From NCBI GenBank assembly GCA_016188575.1, contig JACPHN010000082.1, positions 51,419-115,418 of the forward strand: a stretch of DNA of 64,000 bases. The letters are read 5' to 3'. Of this stretch, positions 56,869 through 64,000 are shown piece after piece. This DNA is from Candidatus Schekmanbacteria bacterium (lineage in GTDB: Bacteria > CSSED10-310 > JACPHN01). Below the pieces are notes generated by a model. That model worked only from the letters and a program-made list of their open reading frames with translations, searched no databases and had not been told where the DNA came from. The position numbers and the translations under genes are program-made. Every line of letters begins with the position of its first letter. Position 1 is the first letter of the stretch.

Positions 56869-56892
56869 GCCCTACGAGGAGGCACCCTGGCG

Positions 56893-58149
56893 ATGGCAGA
56901 ACTGACTAAGGAACAGGTCTTGGAGCAATTGTCCGCCGGCGAGGACCTGGACCGGGCTGACCTTCGGAACATCGATTTTTCCGGCGCCGATCTGAGCGGT
57001 ATGCGTGCCGTGCGCGCCGACTTCGAAGGCGCCAAGATGCGCTCCGTGCGCCTGCGCGGTGCGAACCTCGATAGTGCATCGTTTCGCGAAGCGTTTCTGG
57101 TGGGCGCGAACCTTGAAGAAGCAAACCTGCGCAATGCCGACCTCGAAGGGGCGAACCTGCAGGGCGCGAATCTTCGCGGCGCCGACCTGCGGCGCGCGGT
57201 GCTGGAGAACGCGACCCTCGAAGAGGCCAACCTCGACGGAGCTCGGCTCGAAGGCGCTGTGATGATCGATCTGAAGGGCGCCAAGTGCTCCCTCGTGGGC
57301 GCCCGGCTCAGGAATGCCGACTTGACGGAGGCCTATCTCGGTGGCGCGAACCTCACCGACGCCGAGCTGCGCAAGGTCGCCGCCGAAGGAAGTACCTTCG
57401 AGGAAGCGATCCTCACGGGTGCCGATCTTCGTGGCGCCAACTTCCGCGGCGCGGCACTGCGTCGCGCCAAGATGAACAAGGCCAAGGCCGACGGCATCGT
57501 GCTCGAAGACGCCTCCCTCGAAGAGGCGGATCTGAGGGATTCCGACCTGCGCAAGGCCGTCCTGCTCGGCGCCGACCTGACCGCCGCAAAGGTCGACGGC
57601 ATTCACCTCGGTGGCGCGACCTACGAGCCCGAACAGTTCATGGACGCAGTCGGCGGCGCCGTGGACCTCAGCCGCGACGCGGACTATTCGGCGGTGACGC
57701 CGCTTGCTGCGGTCATCGCCGGTGAAACCGCGCCGGCGCCGGCGGCGCCGGTGGTCGCGGCTCCCGTCGCCGCCCCGCAGGATGGCAACCGCCGGTTCTA
57801 CGGCGCCGGCGACGTCCTGAAAAACGCGGATTTCGAGTTTGCTCCGGAGTCCGACATTCACGTGCAAAGCAAGTTCGAGCGATGTCGCATCATGCTCGGC
57901 GACAACGCCCGGCTCCTGGTCGACAACAACGGCGTGCTTGCACACTGTGAAATGAGCGGACCCGGCATGATTGTGGTCAGGGGTATCGTCGTGCTCGGCG
58001 GCGAACAGACCATTGACCGCCCTCGCCGACTCGTTGTCGAGCGCGGCGGTTGCGTCGTCGGCAAGGTCGTTCAAGGTACCCTGCCGACCGAGTTCGGGTT
58101 CGAGACCGGGAGCATTCTTCGCCTGGAAATCACGACTTCCAGCGAGTGA
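56893..58149 (+). CDS. Pentapeptide-repeat protein with C-terminal beta-helix (bactofilin-like) part
   Basis: A 418-residue protein. Residues about 15-260 are classic A(D/N)Lxx pentapeptide repeats forming a right-handed quadrilateral beta-helix (GADLSGMRAVRADFEGAKM, ANLQGANLRGADLRRAVLEN). After an Ala/Pro linker, the last 130 residues (HVQSKFERCRIMLGDNARLL, MIVVRGIVVLGGEQTIDR, VVGKVVQGTLPTE) look like another beta-helix resembling polymer-forming bactofilin domains. GAGGAGG lies about ten bases before the ATG. It lies between the helical protein and a true bactofilin, so a structural or scaffold role is likely. Confidence 0.82.
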   Translation: MAELTKEQVLEQLSAGEDLDRADLRNIDFSGADLSGMRAVRADFEGAKMRSVRLRGANLDSASFREAFLVGANLEEANLRNADLEGANLQGANLRGADLRRAVLENATLEEANLDGARLEGAVMIDLKGAKCSLVGARLRNADLTEAYLGGANLTDAELRKVAAEGSTFEEAILTGADLRGANFRGAALRRAKMNKAKADGIVLEDASLEEADLRDSDLRKAVLLGADLTAAKVDGIHLGGATYEPEQFMDAVGGAVDLSRDADYSAVTPLAAVIAGETAPAPAAPVVAAPVAAPQDGNRRFYGAGDVLKNADFEFAPESDIHVQSKFERCRIMLGDNARLLVDNNGVLAHCEMSGPGMIVVRGIVVLGGEQTIDRPRRLVVERGGCVVGKVVQGTLPTEFGFETGSILRLEITTSSE

Positions 58150-58194
58150 CGAGCGTAGAAGAAGTTTGCGGAAGACAACGGAGGCGATGCGAGA

Positions 58195-58692
58195 ATGGCA
58201 CAAGACGCACACAAGACAGGTTCCGCTGCTGGCAGCTCCGAGGAGCGGTCAGTAGTCGCCAGCGGCACGATTTTTCGGGGCGCGATCGAATCCGAGTGCC
58301 CGGTCACTGTTGCCGGGCTCGTTGAAGGTGAGCTCAACGCTCCATCCCTTCTCGTCGCCGAATCTGGCGGTGTCCACGGCAAGATCAAGGTCAAGTCACT
58401 GGCCTCGCGCGGCACGATCGGCGGCGAAATCGATGCGCAATCCGTGTCGCTCGGCGGTAACGTCTCGGACAACACCACGATCCGCGCCAGCGACCTCGAA
58501 GTGAAGCTCGCAACATCGTCCAACCGCATCGAGGTTACCTTCGGGAGCTGCGAGCTTCAGGTCGGGAGCCTGCCGGCAGCCGCCGCGGACCTCATGCCCG
58601 GCAAGACGGCGAAGATCGCGATTCCGATGGATCCTGCCGTCGACGATCGCGAGATCGAGGAGCTGTTTGGCGAGGGAAGCCTGAAGGGTTAG
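58195..58692 (+). CDS. Bactofilin-family polymer-forming protein
   Basis: A 165-residue bactofilin. The conserved core begins TIFRGAIESECPVTVAGLVE and runs through GGVHGKIKVKSLASRGTIGG EIDA-type repeats, the short turns of a right-handed beta-helix that self-assembles into filaments without nucleotide. The N-terminal tail is short and polar, and the C-terminus (IAIPMDPAVDDREIEELFGE) is extended. Bactofilins organise cell shape, polar complexes and chromosome segregation. It sits directly between the pentapeptide protein and the CheB-like esterase. Confidence 0.87.
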   Translation: MAQDAHKTGSAAGSSEERSVVASGTIFRGAIESECPVTVAGLVEGELNAPSLLVAESGGVHGKIKVKSLASRGTIGGEIDAQSVSLGGNVSDNTTIRASDLEVKLATSSNRIEVTFGSCELQVGSLPAAAADLMPGKTAKIAIPMDPAVDDREIEELFGEGSLKG

Positions 58693-58714
58693 CGCTGCCG
58701 GAGAACATCCGCTG

Positions 58715-59362
58715 GTGTCTGAAAGAGGGCGGAGTCTTCTGGAGCGTCTGCCGCTGGTAGAAATCGTCGCGATCGGTGCGAGCGCCGGAGGCCCAGCCGC
58801 CGTTCGGACACTGGTCGAAGCTCTCCCTGCGCACTTCTCCCTGCCGATCGTCATCGCCCTGCACATGCCGGAATGGAACACCGCCGTGTTTGCGCGCCGG
58901 CTTGCGCAGACGGCGAGAATCAGCGTCCAGGAAGGCGTCAACGGCGAGGCCTTGCGTGGGGGGCGCATCTACCTCGGCCAAGGACGCCGCCACATCGCCG
59001 TGGTCCGTAGCGACCCGCAAACCGCGCCCGCCACTGTGCAGGTTCATGCCGAGGAGTGCCAGGGCGCGGCCCCATCCGCGGACGTCCTCTTCGCTTCGGT
59101 GGCCCGCACCTTCGGTGACCGGTGCATGGGGATCGTGCTGTCGGGAATGGGGCGCGATGGCGCCGAGGGCCTCCGCGCCATCTGTGACGCCGGCGGTATC
59201 ACCATTGCCCAGGACGAGTCATCCTGCGAAATTTTCGGAATGCCGGATGCTGCAATTCGGGCCGGGGTCGTCCATCACGTGTTGCCCCTGAGCCGAATCG
59301 CGGAGGTCCTACAGTATCTCGGCCACCTCCGCCGGCACGCGACCGCTTCCCCCGCCATCTGA
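58715..59362 (+). CDS. Stand-alone CheB-type protein-glutamate methylesterase
   Basis: A 215-residue CheB catalytic domain without the usual receiver domain. The triad is visible: Ser in AIGASAGGPAAV, His in VIALHMPEWN and Asp in VLSGMGRDGAEGL. It should demethylate chemoreceptor-like proteins, or act in a chemosensory-like pathway. The GTG start lies 22 bases after the bactofilin stop, so it is in the same transcript. No CheR, CheA or receptor gene is in the window. A response regulator converges from the right. Confidence 0.85.
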   Translation: MSERGRSLLERLPLVEIVAIGASAGGPAAVRTLVEALPAHFSLPIVIALHMPEWNTAVFARRLAQTARISVQEGVNGEALRGGRIYLGQGRRHIAVVRSDPQTAPATVQVHAEECQGAAPSADVLFASVARTFGDRCMGIVLSGMGRDGAEGLRAICDAGGITIAQDESSCEIFGMPDAAIRAGVVHHVLPLSRIAEVLQYLGHLRRHATASPAI

Positions 59363-59384
59363 CCGTCGCCGCGCCGGTGCGCCG

Positions 59385-60239
59385 CTACAGCTCCCGACCA
59401 TTGTCCTGGACATCGCCGTCGACACTACCTCCGAGCGCCAGCTCGCCAAGCAGCGCCGCAACCTCGGAGGCCGCGCACGGTGCGGGAATCCACGCCGCAG
59501 CGCCCGTCTTCAGCAGCGATCGCGCCATTTCTTCGTTGCCCCGTTCCGCCAGCACGACGAGGCGACCGCTCTCGTTGGCCCCCCGCAGGAGCGGCACCTG
59601 CCGAAGCACTCCGCCGGTGTAGTACTGCTGCTCCAGAAAAAACACCGCCGAACGGCGCGGCTCCGCCAACGAGGCTACCTGCACCGGGCTTGGCACGAAG
59701 ACCGTCGCTGCCCCCAACCCTGCCAGAGAGCGCCGCAAGTCCACGTTCGCGGAGATGACGATGACCGCGAACGCACTCACCACCGAGGTTTCGGCCGGCT
59801 CGCCGCCGATCGGCCGGTTGAGCAGCTCACGCCGCCGAAAAGGGTCATCGTAGCGCGCCAGAGTCTTGCCGACCTCTTCGAGAACGCGATCCGCCTGGAA
59901 GGGCTTGACGATGAAGCCGACGATTCCAGCCGAAACCGCGCGCTCGAACGACTCCCTGTTCCCGAAAGAGGTGCCGATGATCACCGCCGCAAAACGGTCG
60001 ATCAGGCGCAGCGCCCTCACTCCCGCAATGCCGTCCCGGCCCGGCATGACGATGTCCATCAGCACGAGATCGGGAAGCGCTTCGCGATATGCCGAAATCG
60101 CCTCCTGCACAGTGCCTGCCTCACCGACGACGACGTGACCGCCATCCTGAATGATCCGGGACAGCCGCACCCGCGAATGCCGCGAATCGTCGACGATGAG
60201 GACGCGAGCGCCGTCAGACACGAGTGTGCTCAGGCTCAT
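59385..60239 (-). CDS. Response regulator with N-terminal receiver domain
   Basis: A 284-residue protein. Receiver domain at about residues 10-125: VLIVDDSRHSR (acidic pocket), LVLMDIVMPGRDGI (phospho-Asp), IIGTSFGNRES (Thr/Ser) and FIVKPFQ (Lys). The C-terminal 150 residues (FAVIVISANVDLRRSLAGLG, VVLAERGNEEMARSLLKTG) look like a degenerate second receiver-type fold, lacking a clear phospho-Asp. ATG at 60239 lies inside the 3' end of clpA (26-base overlap), so it is tied to the clpS-clpA operon. The output is not DNA binding in any obvious way. Confidence 0.8.
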   Translation of the reverse strand: MSLSTLVSDGARVLIVDDSRHSRVRLSRIIQDGGHVVVGEAGTVQEAISAYREALPDLVLMDIVMPGRDGIAGVRALRLIDRFAAVIIGTSFGNRESFERAVSAGIVGFIVKPFQADRVLEEVGKTLARYDDPFRRRELLNRPIGGEPAETSVVSAFAVIVISANVDLRRSLAGLGAATVFVPSPVQVASLAEPRRSAVFFLEQQYYTGGVLRQVPLLRGANESGRLVVLAERGNEEMARSLLKTGAAAWIPAPCAASEVAALLGELALGGSVDGDVQDNGREL

Positions 60240-62571
60240 TCGGCTCGCTTCCGCCGTCTGCGGGTGTATCTCCGGGGTCAGACCCCACTGCCGGTTCGGC
60301 CGGTGTGATGTGCAACTTGATCGCCCCTGCAACCAGGTCGATCTCTGCATGACCGCCTTCGCTCAGGGCGCCGAACAGCAACTCGTGCGACAATGGCTTG
60401 CGCACTTCCCGCTGGATGAGCCGCGCGAGCGGCCGCGCACCGAAGCGATCATCGTGGCCTTCCTTCGCCAGCCAGGTGCGCGCCTGCGCGCTGATTCCGA
60501 GCGTGACGTTGCGCTCCGCCGTTTGCGCCGCGAGCTCCGCGATAAATTTGTCGACGATCTGCTCCACGATGAGCGGTTGCAAGGGGACGAACGTAACGAT
60601 AGCGTCGAGCCGATTGCGGAACTCCGGCCGAAACAACTTCTCGATCGCCTTCTTGCTGCGCTTGGGATCGACGGATTGTCCGAAGCCCACGACGTTCTCC
60701 GTCATCTCCCGAGCACCGGCATTGGTCGTCATGATCAGCACGACGTTGCGGAAGTCCGCTTCCCGACCGTTGTTGTCGGTGAGAGTGGCACGGTCCATGA
60801 CCTGCAGCAGGATATCAAACAGGTCCTGATGCGCTTTCTCAATTTCATCCAGCAAGAGCACCGCGTGCGGATTCTTGCGGATTTGCTCGGTGAGCAGTCC
60901 GCCCTGATCGTATCCGACATAGCCGGGGGGTGCGCCGATCAACCGCGAGACCGCATGCTTTTCCATGTACTCGCTCATGTCGAGCTGCATGAACTTGACG
61001 CCAAGCACCGCGGCGAGCTGACGCGCCAGCTCGGTCTTGCCGACGCCGGTGGGGCCGGCGAACAAGAAACTGCCGACAGGCTTATTTGGCGCTGACAGTC
61101 CGGCGCGCGACAGCTTGACGGCATCGACCACGCTTGCGACCGCCTCATCCTGCCCAAACACCTTGCGCTTGAGCTCCTCCGCCACGAGCGAGAGGCGCTC
61201 ACGTTCCGATTTCCCGGCTTTCAGGTCAGGCACGCGCGCGCTGGCCGCGACCACGGTCTCGATGTCCGGAACGTCGAGGAGCTCCTTGCGCTCGGCCACC
61301 GGCAGCAGGCGGTTTCTCGCCCCGGCTTCGTCGATGACGTCGATCGCCTTGTCCGGTAAGGCGCGTTCCGCGATGTGTCGCGCCGCGAGCTCGGTCGATG
61401 CGCGGAGCGCGGCGTCGGTGTAGCGCACGTGATGATGCTCCTCGTAGCGGGATCGCAGTCCCTCGAGGATCTGCACCGTTTCCTCGATCGTCGTTTCGGG
61501 GACGTCGACTTTTTGAAAGCGCCGCCCAAATGCGCGGTCTTTCTCGATGTGGCGGCGGTAGTCCTCGTGCGTGGTGGCGCCGATGCACCGCAGGTCGCCG
61601 GATTGCAGCGCTGGTTTCAGGAGATTGGACGCATCCATGGAACCTGTCCCGGTCGCACCCGCACCCACGATCGTGTGCAGCTCATCGATGAAAAGCACCG
61701 CACGCGGTCGTTTGGCGAGCGCCGCGAGCGCGGCCTTCAAGCGCTGTTCGAACTGCCCGCGGAACTTGGTTCCCGCGATCATGGAGCCGAGATCAAGGGC
61801 AAAGATCTCCGTGCCTTCGAGGACGTCGGGGGCCTCGCCCAGGACGATCTTGCGCGCGAGACCCTCGACGATGGCCGTCTTGCCGACGCCAGGGTCGCCA
61901 ACGAGGAGCGGATTGTTTTTCTGCCGCCGGCACAACACGCGAACAACCGCTTCGAGCTCGGCTTTTCGCCCGATCAGTGGGTCGATCTTTCCCTGCTGCG
62001 CGCGCTCGGTGAGGTTCACCATGAATGACTTGAGCGGCTTTGCGATCGTCGAGTCATCCTCGTCTTCATCGTCGCCCGCGATCGCCGCCCCGTCATCCTG
62101 GTCATCGGGCGCTTCCGCGAATGGCTCGGTGCCGTCGCCGATCTTCGAAACGCCGTGGGCGACGTAGTTCACCGCGTCATATCGCGTTATTCCCTGGTTC
62201 CGAAGCACCGTCACTGCATACGAGTCACGTTCGTCGAGGATCGCCACAAGCACGTCGGCCCCGCTCACCTCTGCTTTCCCGGAGGCCCGCACGTGCAGGA
62301 CGGCGCGCTGGACGACACGCTGAAAACCTACCGTCTGCTTGGGGCGTACGACCGTCCCTTCCGGCAGCGGCGCGATCTCCGTGTCGAGGTAGGTCTTGAG
62401 ATCCGTGCGGAGCTTTTCCAGGTTACCGCCGCATTGCCGGATGACGGTGCTGGCGTGCCGCTCGTGCGAAAGCGCGAAGAGCAGGTGCTCGATCATCACG
62501 TATTCGTGCCGTCGAACCTGGGCCTCACGCACGGCGGCATAAAGTGCCATTTCGAGATCTTCCTGGCCCAT
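60214..62571 (-). CDS. clpA: ATP-dependent Clp protease ATP-binding subunit ClpA
   Basis: A 785-residue AAA+ unfoldase that feeds ClpP. It has the N-domain (MALYAAVREAQVRRHEYVMI), two ATPase modules with Walker A loops GDPGVGKTAIVEGLAR and GPTGVGKTELARQLA, and the ClpP-binding-type region near GREADFRNVV/AGAREM. ATG at 62571 has GGAG seven bases upstream; a longer reading to 62634 is not needed. It follows clpS by 41 bases, the standard adaptor-unfoldase pair, and overlaps a response regulator gene at its end, which is unusual. Confidence 0.95.
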   Translation of the reverse strand: MGQEDLEMALYAAVREAQVRRHEYVMIEHLLFALSHERHASTVIRQCGGNLEKLRTDLKTYLDTEIAPLPEGTVVRPKQTVGFQRVVQRAVLHVRASGKAEVSGADVLVAILDERDSYAVTVLRNQGITRYDAVNYVAHGVSKIGDGTEPFAEAPDDQDDGAAIAGDDEDEDDSTIAKPLKSFMVNLTERAQQGKIDPLIGRKAELEAVVRVLCRRQKNNPLLVGDPGVGKTAIVEGLARKIVLGEAPDVLEGTEIFALDLGSMIAGTKFRGQFEQRLKAALAALAKRPRAVLFIDELHTIVGAGATGTGSMDASNLLKPALQSGDLRCIGATTHEDYRRHIEKDRAFGRRFQKVDVPETTIEETVQILEGLRSRYEEHHHVRYTDAALRASTELAARHIAERALPDKAIDVIDEAGARNRLLPVAERKELLDVPDIETVVAASARVPDLKAGKSERERLSLVAEELKRKVFGQDEAVASVVDAVKLSRAGLSAPNKPVGSFLFAGPTGVGKTELARQLAAVLGVKFMQLDMSEYMEKHAVSRLIGAPPGYVGYDQGGLLTEQIRKNPHAVLLLDEIEKAHQDLFDILLQVMDRATLTDNNGREADFRNVVLIMTTNAGAREMTENVVGFGQSVDPKRSKKAIEKLFRPEFRNRLDAIVTFVPLQPLIVEQIVDKFIAELAAQTAERNVTLGISAQARTWLAKEGHDDRFGARPLARLIQREVRKPLSHELLFGALSEGGHAEIDLVAGAIKLHITPAEPAVGSDPGDTPADGGSEPNEPEHTRV

Positions 62572-62612
62572 GAATGCTCTCCTTTGACTGACGGCCCCGG
62601 CGCCGACAGGCT

Positions 62613-62930
62613 TCAGGCCGGTTCCGCCGTGCACAGCAACGGATGGCCATGCTCGCGAGCGAGCTGGAGAACCTGAGCGACCTTGGTCTCGGCGATCTGT
62701 TTGGAAAAAGTCCCCGCGATGCCCCGCCCCGACCGGTGAACCGCAAGCATGATCTGCGTTGCGACCACTGGCGGGTGGTGGAAGATCGTCTCCAGAACCT
62801 CGACGACGAAGTCCATCGACGTGTAGTCGTCATTGTGTAAAATTACGTTGTAAAGAGTCGGTTTTCGCGTCTTCGTCCTTTTTTCCGTCGCGACACCAGA
62901 CTCATCTTCGTATTCGGCCCACGTTGGCAT
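62613..62930 (-). CDS. clpS: ClpS adaptor of the Clp protease
   Basis: A 105-residue ClpS, the N-end-rule adaptor that binds the ClpA N-domain. Core motifs: [40 protein letters not shown] and [20 protein letters not shown]. The Asn-Asp-Asp motif (HNDDYT) and the Met/His pocket are intact. The ATG at 62930 (MPTWAEYED) fits the usual length, although the ribosome site is weak. The open frame upstream to 63047 is not family-like. Confidence 0.93.
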   Translation of the reverse strand: MPTWAEYEDESGVATEKRTKTRKPTLYNVILHNDDYTSMDFVVEVLETIFHHPPVVATQIMLAVHRSGRGIAGTFSKQIAETKVAQVLQLAREHGHPLLCTAEPA

Positions 62931-63091
62931 GAGGATACTCGTTTTGTTCCTGGTTGTGGCTGCGGTAGGTGAGGGGAACGAGCCCGCATAGAGATTATGA
63001 GGCTGACGCGACCGCCACGCAACCGCGCAGGCCGTGAGGTGAGCCATACAGGCGTGCCGATGGCCGTCACTACCGCGCGGGGGGATCTCCT

Positions 63092-63507
63092 AAGAACCTA
63101 TCCCAGTAGTGGTGGAATCGAGCTCGACCCGAGCCCGTATGGTACGGAGACGGATCTGACTATCAGGAGGATCGTCATGGGCATGGTTACGTAAGATGAT
63201 CGCTGGCGTATCTCGGGCGAGCTCTGGGAGAAGATAGTGCCACTTCCGCCGCCGCGCAAACCGCATCCGCTCGGGGGTCACAATCCGCGGGTCGATCCCC
63301 GCCGAGCGATGAGCGCCATCCTCTTCGTGCTGCGCACGGGATGCCAGTGGAATGCGTTGAACGCCGCGGGGTTTGCTCCAGCTCATCGGCGCACCGGCGC
63401 TTCCAGGAATGGGGGGAGGCGGGGATGTTCTTGGAGCTGTGGAAGCAAGGCCTTTCGCGCCGGGGCTAACTGCCTGGCGGGCCACTGGGCTACTGGGCTA
63501 GGTTCTT
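63092..63507 (+). mobile_element. Internally deleted IS5-type insertion element
   Basis: Flanked by 18-bp inverted repeats with one mismatch: AAGAACCTATCCCAGTAG (63092-63109) and, read backwards from 63507, AAGAACCTAGCCCAGTAG. At 416 bases it is far shorter than a full element of this group (about 0.8-1.3 kb) and carries only the start of a transposase. No clear target duplication is seen. Confidence 0.75.
63177..63465 (+). pseudogene. Transposase remnant, IS5 family (DUF4096 type)
   Basis: Behind an AGGAGG site the frame reads MGMVT, then a TAA, then DDRWRISGELWEKIVPLPPP, RKPHPLGGHNPRVDPRRAM and FVLRTGCQWNALNA, the N-terminal domain of IS5-type transposases. After GF at about 63372 the expected CSSSSAHRRFQEW and LELWKQGL continue in another frame (one base lost). 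The catalytic domain is missing. Inactive. Confidence 0.82.
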
Positions 63508-63525
63508 GATCGCCCCGCATCGAGA

Positions 63526-64000
63526 CTAATCCTCGTCCGGAAGAGAGCGCAGGTGCGCGATTTGCTTCATGATGTCGGCGCGGGCCTCTTTCAGCCGCTC
63601 GCGGGGGTCGACGCTGGTGGTGTCCTCGGGGCGATAGCCGGGATCCTGGCGATCGACGGCGGCAGTGAGCTCGTGGAGATACCGGGTGAACAGCTCGGTC
63701 GCCCGCCGGTTGCGCCCGGTGTCGCGCGCCCATGCGGCCGCGTCCTGCCAAATGCAAGGCAGCGACACGTTTTCCCGGATGGCGCCCTGCATCAGGCGCC
63801 AGGCTTCTTCGTTGGCCCTCGCGCGCTCCGCGTGCGTGGCCTTCCTCTCGACGTAGTGTGCCCACTGGTAATAGTAGATCGCGCGGTGCACCGGTGTGTC
63901 GGGCTCCACCAGTCGGGTGAAACGCGCCTTCTCCGTCAGATCTGTGACCTCGCGGCCATCCCATTCCGCGGTACAGATCACCTCGAGACGGCCGGCGGGA
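63526..64000 (-). CDS. Hypothetical protein, 5' end beyond the window
   Basis: The minus-strand frame is open to the window edge (GRLEVICTAEWDGREVTDLT), so the gene starts outside. The visible 157 residues are helical and charged (AIYYYQWAHYVERKATHAER, YRPEDTTSVDPRERLKEARA). No domain recognised; the regular helix pattern would fit a small alpha-solenoid. It lies just beyond the deleted insertion element, which stands between it and clpS. Confidence 0.55.
   Translation of the reverse strand, partial: PAGRLEVICTAEWDGREVTDLTEKARFTRLVEPDTPVHRAIYYYQWAHYVERKATHAERARANEEAWRLMQGAIRENVSLPCIWQDAAAWARDTGRNRRATELFTRYLHELTAAVDRQDPGYRPEDTTSVDPRERLKEARADIMKQIAHLRSLPDED

Overview
This is a 64 kb stretch of high-GC bacterial chromosome. 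The infC-rpmI pair, tRNA-Val and clpS-clpA are core genes. The accessory content (eukaryote-like Ser/Thr kinases fused to an ATPase and TPRs, bactofilin, non-flagellar type III secretion parts, long Thr-Pro stalk proteins, cytochrome cd1 nitrite reductase) suggests a Gram-negative, metabolically versatile, myxobacteria- or 'deltaproteobacteria'-like lineage (Myxococcota, Desulfobacterota or Binatota type). The exact phylum cannot be fixed from the sequence alone.

Layout. 1-3.7 kb: the edge of a type III CRISPR-Cas locus (RAMP protein), a Schlafen/AlbA_2 gene broken by an 11-bp tandem repeat, and a stub of an amidohydrolase gene. 3.8-10.3 kb: saccharopine dehydrogenase-like gene, a VapBC-type toxin-antitoxin pair with a palindromic operator, a giant secreted TIG-domain protein and a PhnD-like binding protein. 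10.5-15.9 kb (minus strand): tRNA-Val, infC (apparent ACG start, acidic tail), rpmI, queE, queC, a radical SAM protein resembling tetraether/membrane-spanning lipid synthases, and a lipoprotein. 16-25 kb: TPR protein, rhodanese lipoprotein, a repeat-rich intergenic region with a MITE-like palindromic element, ClC channel, Uma2 protein and a methyltransferase. 25-28 kb and 45-50 kb: two clusters tied to a non-flagellar type III secretion system. They hold two paralogous SycD/LcrH-like TPR chaperones, SctV, a candidate effector with a DUF1521/MIIA autocleavage motif, and a large Gln/Gly-rich candidate substrate. 28-40.6 kb (minus): hydrolase, stalked N-acetylmuramoyl-L-alanine amidase and an intact giant kinase-ATPase in one run, followed by a degenerate tandem copy of the kinase. 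40.7-44.7 kb: an operon with a PduS-like Fe-S/flavoprotein, a PduT-like microcompartment shell protein, an unknown protein and a leucine-rich-repeat protein. 50-55 kb: lipoprotein hydrolase, Rrf2 regulator, NirS with an extra cytochrome c domain, creatininase-family enzyme. 55.4-59.4 kb: operon of a helix-hairpin-helix-like protein, pentapeptide-repeat/beta-helix fusion, bactofilin and stand-alone CheB esterase. 59.4-63 kb (minus): clpS, clpA, response regulator. The end holds an internally deleted IS5-type element and a partial gene.

The most interesting parts are the orphan PduS/PduT module, the type III secretion genes with the GDPHVD autocleavage motif, the tetraether-synthase-like gene, and several families of intergenic repeats. 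Functions are inferred by reading protein motifs; no database search was possible.
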